Positions 37,706 to 48,795 are shown, counted from the first letter of the stretch. The stretch: 64,000 nt of DNA from CAVQWH01 sp963717595 (GCA_963717595.1 CAVQWH010000001.1:310001-374000), one strand, 5' to 3'. The notes: generated by a model from the sequence alone, not told the origin. Numbers and translations: made by a program.

Positions 37706-38246
37706 TTTCCACCTCACTCAAGTTAGGGTGCTTTAAATCTTTTTCAGAGACAATAGCTTTTTCTAGAGGGATAGGCCACTGGATGTTTAGCTTTGGATCC
37801 GCCAAGTTTACCAGTGTGTACTTAGCTTCTGGCGACCAATGTTCATTAACTAGGTAAGTGTAAATAGTGTTTGGCTCAAGTGTTTGGAAAGAATTGCCAC
37901 AGCCTCGTGGTACGTAGATGGCCTTGCCTGGGTCGAGTGTGAAAGTTTCTACCTTTCCAAAACTTTCGCCTTTTCGAAAATCTACGATTGCGGCAAAAAC
38001 TGACCCAAAGGCGATTGAGATGAATTTATCCCACGGCTCGGCATGAATGCCGCGGGTAACTCCAACCTCTTTGTTGAAAGAAATGTTATTTTGGACGATT
38101 TCAAAATCCTCTGGCAAGCCGAGCTTTACCAACTTTTCTTTTTGGAAATTTTCTTTAAACCAGCCACGGTTGTCGCCTAGTAAAACCAGGTCTACCTCAA
38201 GAAGTCCGGGTATACTTGTTTTGTTAACAGCCAGGCTTTCAGCCAT
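37698..38246 (-). CDS. rmlC: dTDP-4-dehydrorhamnose 3,5-epimerase
   Basis: The 182-aa cupin epimerises C3 and C5 of dTDP-4-keto-6-deoxyglucose. The conserved NNISFNKEVGVTRGIHAEPW includes the base histidine (RGIH), and YVPRGCGNSFQTLE is the second-half motif. HAEPW replaces the HYQ/HWQ seen in most enterobacterial enzymes, a variant I associate with more distant branches. Its start lies 2 nt after the rmlB stop and its end overlaps rmlD, so the four rml genes are one unit. Confidence 0.92.
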   Translation of the reverse strand: MAESLAVNKTSIPGLLEVDLVLLGDNRGWFKENFQKEKLVKLGLPEDFEIVQNNISFNKEVGVTRGIHAEPWDKFISIAFGSVFAAIVDFRKGESFGKVETFTLDPGKAIYVPRGCGNSFQTLEPNTIYTYLVNEHWSPEAKYTLVNLADPKLNIQWPIPLEKAIVSEKDLKHPNLSEVESV

Positions 38247-38248
38247 GG

Positions 38249-39256
38249 TTAGCTGGCATCCTTTTCCATGAATTTAGGCACATATAATTTCTTCATGTAT
38301 GGCTGCCACCAATCAGGATTGTTGCGGTACCAATCTATGGTTTTCTGTAGACCCTCTTCAAAAGTTACACTTGGTTTGTAGCCAAGCTCGCTGTTTAGCT
38401 TTGTGTAGTCTATAGCATAGCGCCGGTCGTGGCCAGGCCTGTCAGTAACAAATTTCTTAAGACTGCTAGGCTTGTTTAAGGCAGATAAAATCATGTCTGC
38501 AATTTCTATGCTGTTTTGTTCTTGGCCGCCGCCAATGCAGTAGGTTTCCCCGGCCTTACCTTTATGGAGTATCAGGTCAATTGCTCTGCAGTGGTCTATT
38601 ACAAATAGGTAGTCTCGTATACTCTTGCCGTCACCGTAAATAGTAAGCGGCTTATCATTCAAGGCCATAAGAGTGAACACTGGCACTATGTTTTCAGGAA
38701 CTTGGTAGGGGCCATAGTTGTTAGAGCAATTACTTATCGTTACGTCCAAGCCATAAGTGTGAAAGTATGATCTTACTAGATGGTCGCTTCCGGCTTTAGT
38801 GGCCGAGTATGGGCTGCGGGGATCATAAGGCGTAGACTCGCTGAATTTTTTATCTGAGCCTAGCTCTAAGCTGCCAAATACTTCGTCGGTTGAGACGTGG
38901 TGGAATCTTTTAACGTTATAGTCCCGACTTAATCTCAGTAATATGTTAGTTGCTAGAACGTTACTATTAACAAAATTGTCAGGGTCTTCAATTGATCTGT
39001 CAACGTTGGTCTCAGCTGCAAAATGTACTACATAATCTATGCCGTTTTCAAAAATCGGAACCAAACGGCTTTCTTCTATCAGGTCAAATTTATGAAAATC
39101 AATTTTGTCTTTAATAGAAGATAAGTTTTCGATATTGCCTTGCTGGTTCAGTTTGTCTATTACGATTACCTTGTATTCAGAGTAATTCTTAATAAGATGA
39201 TGAACAAAATTAGACCCAATAAAACCTGCGCCGCCAGTTACCAAAACGCTTTTCAT
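38249..39256 (-). CDS. rmlB: dTDP-glucose 4,6-dehydratase
   Basis: RmlB converts dTDP-glucose to dTDP-4-keto-6-deoxyglucose. The 335-aa SDR enzyme has GGAGFIGSNFVHHL at residues 8-21, HVSTDEVFGSLE with the TDE catalytic triplet and YSATKAGSDHL with the Tyr-x3-Lys pair. It is the first gene of the rmlBCDA unit. Its promoter lies in the 116-nt gap shared with the divergent glmS. Confidence 0.95.
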   Translation of the reverse strand: MKSVLVTGGAGFIGSNFVHHLIKNYSEYKVIVIDKLNQQGNIENLSSIKDKIDFHKFDLIEESRLVPIFENGIDYVVHFAAETNVDRSIEDPDNFVNSNVLATNILLRLSRDYNVKRFHHVSTDEVFGSLELGSDKKFSESTPYDPRSPYSATKAGSDHLVRSYFHTYGLDVTISNCSNNYGPYQVPENIVPVFTLMALNDKPLTIYGDGKSIRDYLFVIDHCRAIDLILHKGKAGETYCIGGGQEQNSIEIADMILSALNKPSSLKKFVTDRPGHDRRYAIDYTKLNSELGYKPSVTFEEGLQKTIDWYRNNPDWWQPYMKKLYVPKFMEKDAS

Positions 39257-39331
39257 ACAATAAATATTTTACACTATAACTTCTCTTTTATGAGTAGTAA
39301 TTAATACAAAGCCTAGAGAGCCGTAGCGTGC

Positions 39332-39343
39332 TATTATTTAGGC
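39332..39343 (+). promoter_or_regulatory. Extended -10 for glmS
   Basis: TGC-TATTAT (hexamer 39332-39337) predicts a start near 39344, giving a ~29-nt leader with an AAAGGAG Shine-Dalgarno before the glmS ATG at 39373. Confidence 0.5.
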
Positions 39344-39372
39344 ATGACTAGTGAGGCCAAAGGAGTTCGGTT

Positions 39373-41188
<1,816 letters not shown>

Positions 41189-41202
<14 letters not shown>

Positions 41203-42310
41203 CGTAGTCAGCAACTACTTTGCGAATTTTAGAAATAAATAAAGTTTTGTTAAATCTCTTAGCTTGGCGGTGAAGGCTGGATGGCTGGAAAGTGTAGCCT
41301 TCAAGTTTTTGTATAGCTTCCATCAACGCTTCGGTGGTCTGCGGCGTGAATAAAATTCCGTTTGCGCCGTCTTGAATAATATCCAAACTTCCGCCTTTGC
41401 CATAGGCAACTACCGGCGCTCCGGCAGCCAAAGCTTCGACTTGCACAATACCAAAATCTTCTTCGGCTGGGAAAATGAATGCCTTGGCTTTTTGCAGAGC
41501 TTTGGCAATAGCTTGGTCGCTAGCACCTACGATGAATTTTACGTTTGGTCCGGCAATTTTTCTTAGCCGTGCGTGTTCGCTGCCATTTCCATACACGCTC
41601 AAAGTTAGACCAAGGCTAGTGCAGGCTTCCACTGCCAAGTCGATTTTTTTATACGGCTCTTGTCGGCCTAAGGCCACGAAGTGGTTGCGCTGCTCCAGGC
41701 TGTTTGGCGGTGGTGTGAAACGCTCAGTATCAACCGGCGGGTTAATTACAACCGAAGGTTTATTGTAATATTTTTTAATCCGCTCTTTGACGGCGTTTGA
41801 ATTGGCGATGAAGAAATCCACTTTTTGGGCGGCTTTGTAATCAGCTTTTTTGAGCGTCGGCACGAAGAATGGCATAGCCATTCTAATTGCCCAATCCAGC
41901 TTTCCAAATCCTGGGTCGCTTTTATATTCTTTGTAATGGCTCCAGTAATATCGGATTGGCGTGTGGCAGTAACAAATATGTATCTGATTCGGGCGAGTTT
42001 TTCTGACTTGCTTTGCTTCGGCACTGGAACTGGAAATGATGATGTCATATTCACTTAAGTCTAGCTTTTGAAAAGCTTTTCCGCGCATGCTAGGGAAAAA
42101 TTTGTGCAGTTTGCGAAGGCTCCGCGGCAACTTTTGCAGCCATGTGGTTCGTACGTCCACATTTTTAAAAAGCGGTAACTTTTCCGGGCTGTAGGTGGAG
42201 GTATAAACCGGCGCCTCCGGAAAAGCTTCATGCAAAGCCAGCACGACTCTTTCAGCTCCGCCCATATTAGTGAGCCAGTCGTGAACGATAGCGATTTTAG
42301 GCTGTTTCAT
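41189..42310 (-). CDS. Glycosyltransferase family 4
   Basis: The 373-aa product begins KIAIVHDWLTNMGGAERVVL, the glycine-rich acceptor-domain motif of GT4 enzymes. In the donor half, FVALGRQEPYKKIDLAVEA and IFPAEEDFGIVQVEALAAG show the E-x7-E-type donor site. CHTPIRYYWSHYKEY in the first half is shared with mannosyltransferases of the WbaZ type. The donor is uncertain, with mannose a guess. The 3' end overlaps that of glmS by 14 nt. It stands alone on this strand, with its promoter in the gap before the PIMT gene. Confidence 0.87.
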
Positions 42311-42402
42311 AAAACTAGTTTAGCAAGCAACTAATGATTGAGCCATTTCTTAAAGCACTCATGCTTGCTGTTTGGTATGAGGAATTATATATTTAACTTA
42401 CT

Positions 42403-43338
42403 ATGGCAACAGAACAAAGCCCTGGTGCAATAAAGAAAGGTGAGCCGACTTCTGCTGACCCAAGAGAGTTATTCAATGAGTTTATTGCATCTTTAGAAAT
42501 ACCAGATGAAGTAAAGACTGCTTTTGCTGTAGTGGATAGAGCGGAATTTGCGCCTCCTTCAGCTCGTAAATATGCATATATAGATAAAGTAATACCTTTG
42601 GGTGAAGGATCTTCAATCAGCCAGCCTAGCTTAGTTGCCCAAATGATTGCATTATCTAATCCTAAACCAGGTGATAGATCTTTAGAGATAGGGACAGCCA
42701 CTGGATATCAGGCCTCAGTGTTGTCGCAAATTGTTGACCATGTCGATACTATTGAGGTTAATACAGCGTTAGCTGAACAGGCAAGAGAAAACTTAGAGCG
42801 TTTGGGCTATGACGGTAAAGTCACTGTTCATTTGGGTGATGGGACTAAAGGTTTAGAAGGCCAGCAATTTAACAATATTATAGTTACAGCAGCACTTAAA
42901 GAAATGCCCCAAGCACTAATAGATCAACTTGCACCAGGAGGTATTATGGTAGCGCCGGTTGGCGCAGAATTAGCAGCAAGTAATCTAGTGGCATATTTAA
43001 AAGATGAAGATGGTAATGTGGCTAGCCATGAGCTTGGGCTGTGCCAATTCGTACCTATAAAAACGGAAGGGCAAGGTGGTTGGACGGAGGAAGATATCAA
43101 AAGATCTAAAAGCGTTCACTACATAGCAGCCTGGCACCATCATATAGAAAGTATTGGCAAGTCTCCTGAAGAGGAAATGAAGCGTCTGCGATCAAATATA
43201 GCTAGAGTGCTTGGCCGCAAGACGCCGCTTACAGAAGGTAAGGTGATTGAAATAGGTATGCTGATTTCAGATACTAACTCTCCAACAACGAAGGGCTTGT
43301 ATTTGAAAGAGCTGGATCCAGACCAGTCCCAAGAGTAA
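42403..43338 (+). CDS. Protein-L-isoaspartate O-methyltransferase-like protein
   Basis: PIMT repairs isoaspartyl damage using SAM. The 311-aa product has the family core between residues 40 and 210: RAEFAPPSARKYAYID, GSSISQPSLVAQMI (the substrate-binding region), LEIGTATGYQASVLSQ (SAM motif I) and APGGIMVAPVG. About 100 extra C-terminal residues are not part of the minimal 210-aa enzyme and have no recognised motif. It is a single gene between a GT4 gene and the convergent sugar phosphotransferase, and seems unrelated to glycan synthesis. Confidence 0.85.
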   Translation: MATEQSPGAIKKGEPTSADPRELFNEFIASLEIPDEVKTAFAVVDRAEFAPPSARKYAYIDKVIPLGEGSSISQPSLVAQMIALSNPKPGDRSLEIGTATGYQASVLSQIVDHVDTIEVNTALAEQARENLERLGYDGKVTVHLGDGTKGLEGQQFNNIIVTAALKEMPQALIDQLAPGGIMVAPVGAELAASNLVAYLKDEDGNVASHELGLCQFVPIKTEGQGGWTEEDIKRSKSVHYIAAWHHHIESIGKSPEEEMKRLRSNIARVLGRKTPLTEGKVIEIGMLISDTNSPTTKGLYLKELDPDQSQE

Positions 43339-43344
43339 GTTAAT

Positions 43345-44776
43345 CTAATTTGCGCCGCTTTTTTTGATTACTACCCAAAGAGTTCTAAAAAGTATTTTTA
43401 TATCCAGCCAAAAACTCCAGTTGCGTGCATAGTAAAGCTCAAGGTCAATTCGTTGCTCAAAGCTTAGTTCGTTTCGCCCAGAAATTTGCCAAAGGCCGGT
43501 CACACCGGATTGCACGCTATGTAAAAGCGGCCCACGGTGTTTTACCAGTTTCATTTCTTGTGGCAAGATTGGGCGCGGTCCAACCAGGCTCAAGTCGCCT
43601 TTGATAGCATTAATTAGCTGAGGCAACTCATCTAGCGAGGTCTTGCGCAAAAAGTGGCCAAATGGAGTGATTCGCGGATCGTTTTTTACCTTTCGGTTCT
43701 TTTCGTATTCCTTGGCTAAATCTTCTCTGCCCATTTCACGAAATTCTTCAGCCGCATCTTTTTTGCCAAACTCCGGTCGCATGCTGCGGAATTTATAAAG
43801 AGAAAAAGGTATGGAGTGACGAGATAGACGGCTGCTTTTATATATGACTGGCTGGGTTTAAGATAAGCTGCAAAATTATGAGAATTAAATAAACGGGCGA
43901 GAGTATTACTAGTAATATGGCGGTGGCGATTACGTCAAAAATTCGTTTTACAATTTTACCCCAGCCGATGAGCGGTGTTTGTGAAACTAAGATGATTGGA
44001 TAACCGGCAAACATGCCAACAGTGTTTTTACCTGCATAAAATTCAGCCTCACCAGGTATGAAACTGTAATCTATGTGGTTGGCCTGGGCAGCCTCCAGTA
44101 CCCGCTGGTTTTTTTCAGACGACTCATAAAGATTGGTTTGGATAATCGTTGAGATGCGATGTTTGCTGAGGTTTTTTAAGGCCTCGTCCACTGATGAATA
44201 ACAAGTGATTTTAGAGTTTTCAGACAACAGCTTTTTAGGGCCAGCTAGTGCAATGACCTTATATCCTGAATGTTTGGACTTATTCAAATGCCCTATAATG
44301 TCTTGCGCTGCGGGCGAATTGCCAATCACCAACACCCGGCTGGCGCGACCGTTTCTTAGCATGCTGTCATAGATCGCATGCACAATACTTCGTACCACTA
44401 CCAATGCAACAAACGAACCGACGAATGCGTAAACTGCCACCAGCCTTGCAGGGAAGAATGCGTGATCTAGTACGAAAGAATAGCCTAATATAATTAAGAT
44501 TCCGACTATACAACCGACTAATAATTTGCCAATTTCATTTAAGCGCTTGGTACGGATTTCTTCCTTATAAAGGCCTAGTATGGCGAAGCTGATTATCCAA
44601 AACGGCACCACACTCAAGAAGCTTAGGAAGAAGTCGATAGCGTAAATATGATTTACAAGAGGCCGATGGTCGATTTGCACACGAATGATGTAGGCTAGCG
44701 TGAAAACCGCTAGCAAAACTAAAACGTCGACTATTATTAAAATCAAGCTGTAACGTTTACTACCGCGGGGGCTCAT
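43345..44776 (-). CDS. Polyprenyl-phosphate sugar-1-phosphate transferase (WbaP/CpsE type); one frameshift
   Basis: The enzyme starts a glycan by moving a sugar phosphate from a UDP-sugar to undecaprenyl phosphate. The N-terminal part (44776 down to 43838) has four membrane helices, a CoA-binding-like domain (VLVIGNSPAAQDIIGHL) and the fifth membrane segment. The catalytic domain (to 43345) has FRSMRPEFG, TPFGHFLRKTSLDELPQL, VGPRPILPQE and SGVTGLWQISGRNELSF. The two parts are in different frames; the break is at GACTGGCTGGG (43846-43856), where two missing bases of a GGCC restore the typical GPVIYKSSR stretch and ~477 aa. This is the probable initiating enzyme for the locus. Confidence 0.87.
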
Positions 44777-44833
44777 GAGTTTCCTTGATTAACCATTTGT
44801 TGACATTGTATCACTCGCGGTACACTTGTATAA

Positions 44834-46174
44834 GTGGTGAATAAAAATAATTTCGTATTCAAAATTTATTTAGGCATTTTGGCGCTGATTTTTGGGCTGA
44901 TTGTTTTACATGCGCCACTTACCGTTTGGCTTGGTACGCGTATTCCTGATCATGACTTACTATTCAAAGCCTGGAAAGAAATTTTGATGGCAGTGGCTTT
45001 GGTGTTAGGTGTTTGGCTGGCTGTGAAAAATGGCCTGGCGAAGAAGATGTGGCATGACAAGCTTTTCCTAGCTATTGCGGCTTTTGCTCTAATCCATTTA
45101 ATTTTACTAGCACTGATGCCACCCGGCTTTAAAGCGGCAGCAGCCGGTTTAATGATAGACCTTCGCTATTTGCTATTTTTTGTGCTGGTTTATATTGCTC
45201 TTAAATTAGAGCCTGACTATCGGCCAATGTTTCTAAAGTTAGTAAGGGCCGGGGGGATCATAGTAATAGGCTTTGCTTTGCTGCAAATTTTTGTCTTACC
45301 GGCGGATATTTTAACGCATATCGGCTATAGCAAAGCTACTATTTCGCCCTATCTTACTGTAGATAAAAATCCGCACTACATTCGCATCAATAGCACCTTG
45401 CGCGGGCCGAATCCGCTCGGGGCTTATGTGGTGATTTGGCTATCTCTAGCTATAACTTATGCGATGAGAAAAGGCAGGAAGTTTAAATATAGCCGCTTAT
45501 TACTGCAGTTCTTAGCTATTATGGCCGGGCTTACCGTGCTTTGGGCTACTTATTCGCGCAGTGCTTTGGCGGGGCTTTTCATGAGCTTAGTCTTAGTGCT
45601 TGTTGCTACGGTTTGGCAAAAACGCTCTGTGCGCAAATGGCTGGTAGCCACAGCTGTGCTGGTGGTCGCCGTGGGCGGCTTGCTGCTGGCAGCGTCAAAT
45701 ACCACCTTTGTGCAACAAGTAGCTTTTCATAATAACCCGCAAGGCGGCAGCAAGATTGATTCCAACCAAGCCCATGTAAGCTCATTGGAAGTCAGCGCTA
45801 AAGAAACTCTAAGCCACCCGTTAGGTTCAGGCGTGGGTTCAACTGGCTCGGCATCTTTACTTGGTAATAATCCGGCGGTGGTAGAAAATCAATATTTATT
45901 CGTAGCGCACGAAAGCGGCTGGCTTGGGCTTTTGGTATTCTTGTATATTCTTGTTGTGGTTTTCAGGCGCTTATGGCGGGCAAAAGACGATTGGCTAGCG
46001 CTAGGGGTTTTGGCTAGTGGTACGGGACTGGCTTTGATTGGTTTATTACTGCCGGTTTGGGCAGATGATACGGTAAGCTTAATATGGTGGGGCTTGGCTG
46101 CAGTAGCCTTAGCCACAGTAAAGGTAAATCATGGACGTAAATCGACCAAGCAAAAAACAAAGCGAACTTCTTAG
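44834..46174 (+). CDS. O-antigen ligase/polymerase-like membrane protein
   Basis: The 446-aa product has about eleven membrane helices. It carries the Wzy_C/WaaL pattern: a large outer loop before the late helices with STLRGPNPLGAYVVIW, TYSRSALAGLF, and SHPLGSGVGSTGSASL followed by VENQYLFVAHESGWLGLL. Such proteins join finished glycans to an acceptor lipid or protein, or polymerise repeats. The locus has a Wzm/Wzt exporter and no Wzx flippase, so a ligase role fits better; this is inference. The start may be GTG 44834 or the next GTG (44837). The 3' end overlaps the LexA-like gene by 44 nt. Confidence 0.82.
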   Translation: MVNKNNFVFKIYLGILALIFGLIVLHAPLTVWLGTRIPDHDLLFKAWKEILMAVALVLGVWLAVKNGLAKKMWHDKLFLAIAAFALIHLILLALMPPGFKAAAAGLMIDLRYLLFFVLVYIALKLEPDYRPMFLKLVRAGGIIVIGFALLQIFVLPADILTHIGYSKATISPYLTVDKNPHYIRINSTLRGPNPLGAYVVIWLSLAITYAMRKGRKFKYSRLLLQFLAIMAGLTVLWATYSRSALAGLFMSLVLVLVATVWQKRSVRKWLVATAVLVVAVGGLLLAASNTTFVQQVAFHNNPQGGSKIDSNQAHVSSLEVSAKETLSHPLGSGVGSTGSASLLGNNPAVVENQYLFVAHESGWLGLLVFLYILVVVFRRLWRAKDDWLALGVLASGTGLALIGLLLPVWADDTVSLIWWGLAAVALATVKVNHGRKSTKQKTKRTS

Positions 46175-46586
46175 TTTTATAGACAGCTTTATTAAAAGCC
46201 ATGGCTATGGGCCAAGCTACCGCGAGGTTATGCAGTCGCTAGATTATAAGTCTGTTTCCACTGTGGCGAAGCATATTGATAACTTGGTTAAAAAAGGCCA
46301 CCTGATAAAACGCGACGGTTCAGCCCGTTCGCTAGAAGTCGTGGGGGCTAGCGAGACCAAAGTTTCCTCGCATAATGTATCCGCTAGCGAAGAGAAGTGG
46401 CTGGTAGATTTAATAACCAAACGTTTTTCGGAAGCCGAAAAATCTAAAAGTGTAAGCCGTAAAGAAATAGATAACCTGTTCGTTTTAGTCGGCGCTTTGC
46501 ATGTTTTAGGGCTAGAAGCCGCTGCCAATGCATTCAAGCCACGGCTTGGCGAACTGCAACAACAGATTGACGAGAACAAAGACTAA
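46131..46586 (+). CDS. LexA-type winged-helix DNA-binding protein lacking the S24 protease domain
   Basis: Residues 1-65 match the LexA N-terminal DNA-binding domain (KKQSELLSFIDSFIKSHGYGPSYREVMQSLDY, then the recognition helix in VSTVAKHIDNLVKKGHLIKR). The remaining ~85 residues are helical and charged, and have none of the S24 cleavage-site or Ser-Lys dyad motifs of true LexA. It could therefore bind DNA but not self-cleave in the SOS response. It starts inside the ligase gene and ends 31 nt before the tRNA-Asn. Host chromosome is likely, since it is outside the proposed element. Confidence 0.75.
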   Translation: MDVNRPSKKQSELLSFIDSFIKSHGYGPSYREVMQSLDYKSVSTVAKHIDNLVKKGHLIKRDGSARSLEVVGASETKVSSHNVSASEEKWLVDLITKRFSEAEKSKSVSRKEIDNLFVLVGALHVLGLEAAANAFKPRLGELQQQIDENKD

Positions 46587-46617
46587 CTTTATAATAACTC
46601 GAGTATCCTAACGATAT

Positions 46618-46692
46618 TCCGGGGTAGCTCAGCGGTAGAGCGGGTGGCTGTTAACCACTAGGTCGCTGGTTCGAATCCAGTCCCCGGAGCCA
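46618..46692 (+). tRNA. tRNA-Asn (anticodon GTT), CCA encoded
   Basis: The cloverleaf folds cleanly: acceptor TCCGGGG/CCCCGGA (46618-46624 with 46682-46688), D arm GCTC/GAGC, anticodon stem GGTGG/CCACT around the loop CTGTTAA, T arm GCTGG/CCAGT around TTCGAAT, discriminator G46689 and encoded CCA 46690-46692. The anticodon GTT reads AAC/AAT. The 3' half is the apparent insertion site of the mobile element: the recombinase gene on the other strand ends inside it. Confidence 0.96.
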
Positions 46693-48132
46693 ATTTGAAT
46701 TTTTATTACAAAAAGCCATAGTATCAAATGGCTTTTTTAATTTCCACCTCAGTTGTTTGCCGTCAAGTTGTAAGTTCGAAAGTACAATATTAACCAACGA
46801 CCTTACTTGCTCTTGATTTGCCTTCTCGAAAAGTTTTGAAGCGTTCCTAGATAGTTTTAACAGATGTTCAACTGTTCCATAGTAATCATCTTCAACTTGT
46901 TCGATATTAGCTACTTTGTTTTGTAGCTTCTTTTTAGCAGCACGGTACTCGTCATACTTACGTTTATATAAAGATTCAGGGATCTTTTCATCAAGGTAAT
47001 CTTCATACACTTTCTCTATACGATTTTGATACTTTTCTATTTCAGTACTAAGAGTAGATAACGTAGAGTCTCGCAGTTGCTTTTTATCACTATGAGAAGC
47101 ACGTAAGGCTTCGCTGACTTGCTCGTAGGCATAATCGGGTATTTGTATAGACTTAAAGACTTCTGCAAGCTGTGAAGTCAACTCTTGTTCGTTAACATAC
47201 TTTGCTCCATGCTTGCGATTATATTGTGTACAGTGGCCGTAAATGTACTTGCCTTTCTTTTTTTCAAAAGTTATTCGACAACCACACTCTGCGCACTTTA
47301 TAAGGCCACGATATAGGTAGGGTAAACCACCCCAACGATGTTTGTTAGTCTTGTAACCGTTTCTAACTTTCTCAGCTCCTATAAAAAGGTCGTGAGATAT
47401 AACTGTATCGTACTTGTGAGGGTAAAGGTTGCCTTTTACACGCATCTCTCCATAGTAGAAAGGATTTTTAAGAATTAAATCCATCTGACTTACACCAGCT
47501 TTTAACTCATAGTCACTTTTCCATTTTTTGCATATTTCTTTTAGAGAATAGTTTCCGCTTGCATACCATTCAAATGCTTTCCTCACAGCCTCAGCTTTAT
47601 AGGCGTCTATCTCAACCCACTTTTTACCGGTTTCTTTAACTGTGTTTTTGTAGCCGATTGGGGCTGCTCCAATCCACTCACCGTCACGCAGTTTTTGCTC
47701 AATACGCCTTTTTACGTTATCGCTAATTGCATCTGAATAGTATTGCGCAACCACTATCCCCATACCAAGTCTAAGTAAATCAGAAGCTGGAGAGTCTTTA
47801 TGAATAAAGAGGTTGTCAGAAGGGAAGTGAAGCTCGATTTTACCTGAACGGTATAGCTTATTAAGTGTCCTAACTTGTTCAGAGCTTGAATCGCGTGTAT
47901 AGCGGTCTATCTTGTCGAAGACCACCACCACTTGATTGTTGCGTGATTCAATCTCTTCAACTACTTGGGTAAAAACGTCCCTATTTCCCTTATAAGCACT
48001 TTCTTTTATTTCAAAAAGTTTGTATTTGTAGCTATAGCGTTTAGCGTATTCTTCAAGCCTATATATTTGTGCAGGCAAAGCATCTTTTTGGTCTTCTGTA
48101 GATACTCTTGCTAGTAAATATGCTTCTTTCAT
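46651..48132 (-). CDS. Serine recombinase (resolvase/invertase type, with recombinase and zinc-ribbon domains)
   Basis: The 493-aa product is a large serine recombinase that would integrate and excise the element. LLARVSTEDQ holds the nucleophile Ser11, and FDKIDRYTRDSSSEQV holds the conserved arginines. A recombinase domain (GAAPIGYKN onward), a zinc ribbon (IKCAECGCRITF with a later GHC) and a coiled coil follow. The last ~14 residues (LRGLDSNQRPSG) are translated from the antisense of tRNA-Asn, a tail that changes with every insertion. GAGGAGGAATT before the ATG is a strong Shine-Dalgarno. It is the leftmost gene of the proposed 46618-55711 element. Confidence 0.92.
   Translation of the reverse strand: MKEAYLLARVSTEDQKDALPAQIYRLEEYAKRYSYKYKLFEIKESAYKGNRDVFTQVVEEIESRNNQVVVVFDKIDRYTRDSSSEQVRTLNKLYRSGKIELHFPSDNLFIHKDSPASDLLRLGMGIVVAQYYSDAISDNVKRRIEQKLRDGEWIGAAPIGYKNTVKETGKKWVEIDAYKAEAVRKAFEWYASGNYSLKEICKKWKSDYELKAGVSQMDLILKNPFYYGEMRVKGNLYPHKYDTVISHDLFIGAEKVRNGYKTNKHRWGGLPYLYRGLIKCAECGCRITFEKKKGKYIYGHCTQYNRKHGAKYVNEQELTSQLAEVFKSIQIPDYAYEQVSEALRASHSDKKQLRDSTLSTLSTEIEKYQNRIEKVYEDYLDEKIPESLYKRKYDEYRAAKKKLQNKVANIEQVEDDYYGTVEHLLKLSRNASKLFEKANQEQVRSLVNIVLSNLQLDGKQLRWKLKKPFDTMAFCNKNSNWLRGLDSNQRPSG
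46658..46694. other. Candidate left attachment site (attL) in the tRNA-Asn 3' half
   Basis: The blocks CTAGGTCGC (46658-46666), TCCA (46676-46679) and GAGCCAAT (46687-46694) recur with matching spacing (within 1 nt) at 55676-55711. The first and third blocks bracket the T arm and the CCA end. This fits integration at the tRNA 3' end that left the tRNA intact. Confidence 0.4.
46710..46738 (+). terminator. Rho-independent terminator after tRNA-Asn
   Basis: AAAAAGCCAT (46710-46719), an 8-nt loop and ATGGCTTTTTT (46728-46738) form a stem with a T run on the plus strand, 17 nt after the tRNA. The same bases are coding for the recombinase on the minus strand. Confidence 0.7.
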
Positions 48133-48149
48133 AATTCCTCCTCACTAAA

Positions 48150-48215
48150 AATGGACGGTTGCCGCTTTCCCAGTCCAACAAGCCAGAGACCGTTTTTCTG
48201 GAGCAACCGCCCATT
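48150..48215. repeat. Imperfect inverted repeat between recombinase and HTH genes
   Basis: AATGGACGGTTGC (48150-48162) and GCAACCGCCCATT (48203-48215) pair at 12 of 13 positions around a 40-nt loop that itself contains CCAGA/TCTGG. It lies 18 nt upstream of the recombinase start, so it could be an operator, a leader hairpin controlling the recombinase, or a recombinase-binding site. Confidence 0.55.
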
Positions 48216-48267
48216 GAGAGCAGAAATAAAAAAGTCTCTGATAAATTGAATTGGGAAAGCATATATA

Positions 48268-48795
48268 TTATAACCCATTCCTTTTGCCCTTTAGCCTTTG
48301 TTTTTGTTTTAAAAAGCTTTTATAACCTGGTTCGTCTTTATAATCTTTATGAATCTTAACATCTTTATTACTAGAGCTTTTGTGTATAGGGGAGCTATTA
48401 GAATTACTTATACCCTTATCTCTCATATGCCTAGACCTCTGCCTAGCTAAAGACAGCTTACTAACTGATTCAATTAAGCCGTTCACATCAAATCTATTAG
48501 CTTCACCAACTTCGCGTATGCGTCGTATATAACCAAGCTTCTCAAGTCTCCTAAAGCATTTACGAACCGTACTGACTGAGATATTTTGAGCTTCTGCTAT
48601 AGACTTAGCTGCTGCGAACCCTTTTCCTACACTTAATATATATTCAGCCACTAAAGCTTCGTGAGGAGTAATCCCAAGCTCTTTAAGGCCTCTTATAAAT
48701 TCGTTAGGCATTTGAGTGAACCCTCCTTTAAGTGTTGAACCACCCCATTTTTCTTCAAAGCGACGATTTTCTTGTTTTTGAGGATTACTCATCAT
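48268..48795 (-). CDS. Winged-helix protein (HTH_36-like), probable element regulator or replication protein
   Basis: The 175-aa product has an N-terminal stretch (GGFTQMPNEFIRGLKELGITPHE) followed by a clear helix-turn-helix (AAKSIAEAQNISVSTVRKCFRRLEKLGYIRRI, about residues 57-90). This order is the HTH_36 layout seen in plasmid and integrative-element proteins that bind replication or control sites. The C-terminal third is basic, Ser/Lys-rich and probably disordered. It is upstream of the recombinase on the same strand. Two ATG codons (48795, 48792) are equally possible starts. No Rep catalytic motif is present. Confidence 0.65.
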   Translation of the reverse strand: MMSNPQKQENRRFEEKWGGSTLKGGFTQMPNEFIRGLKELGITPHEALVAEYILSVGKGFAAAKSIAEAQNISVSTVRKCFRRLEKLGYIRRIREVGEANRFDVNGLIESVSKLSLARQRSRHMRDKGISNSNSSPIHKSSSNKDVKIHKDYKDEPGYKSFLKQKQRLKGKRNGL

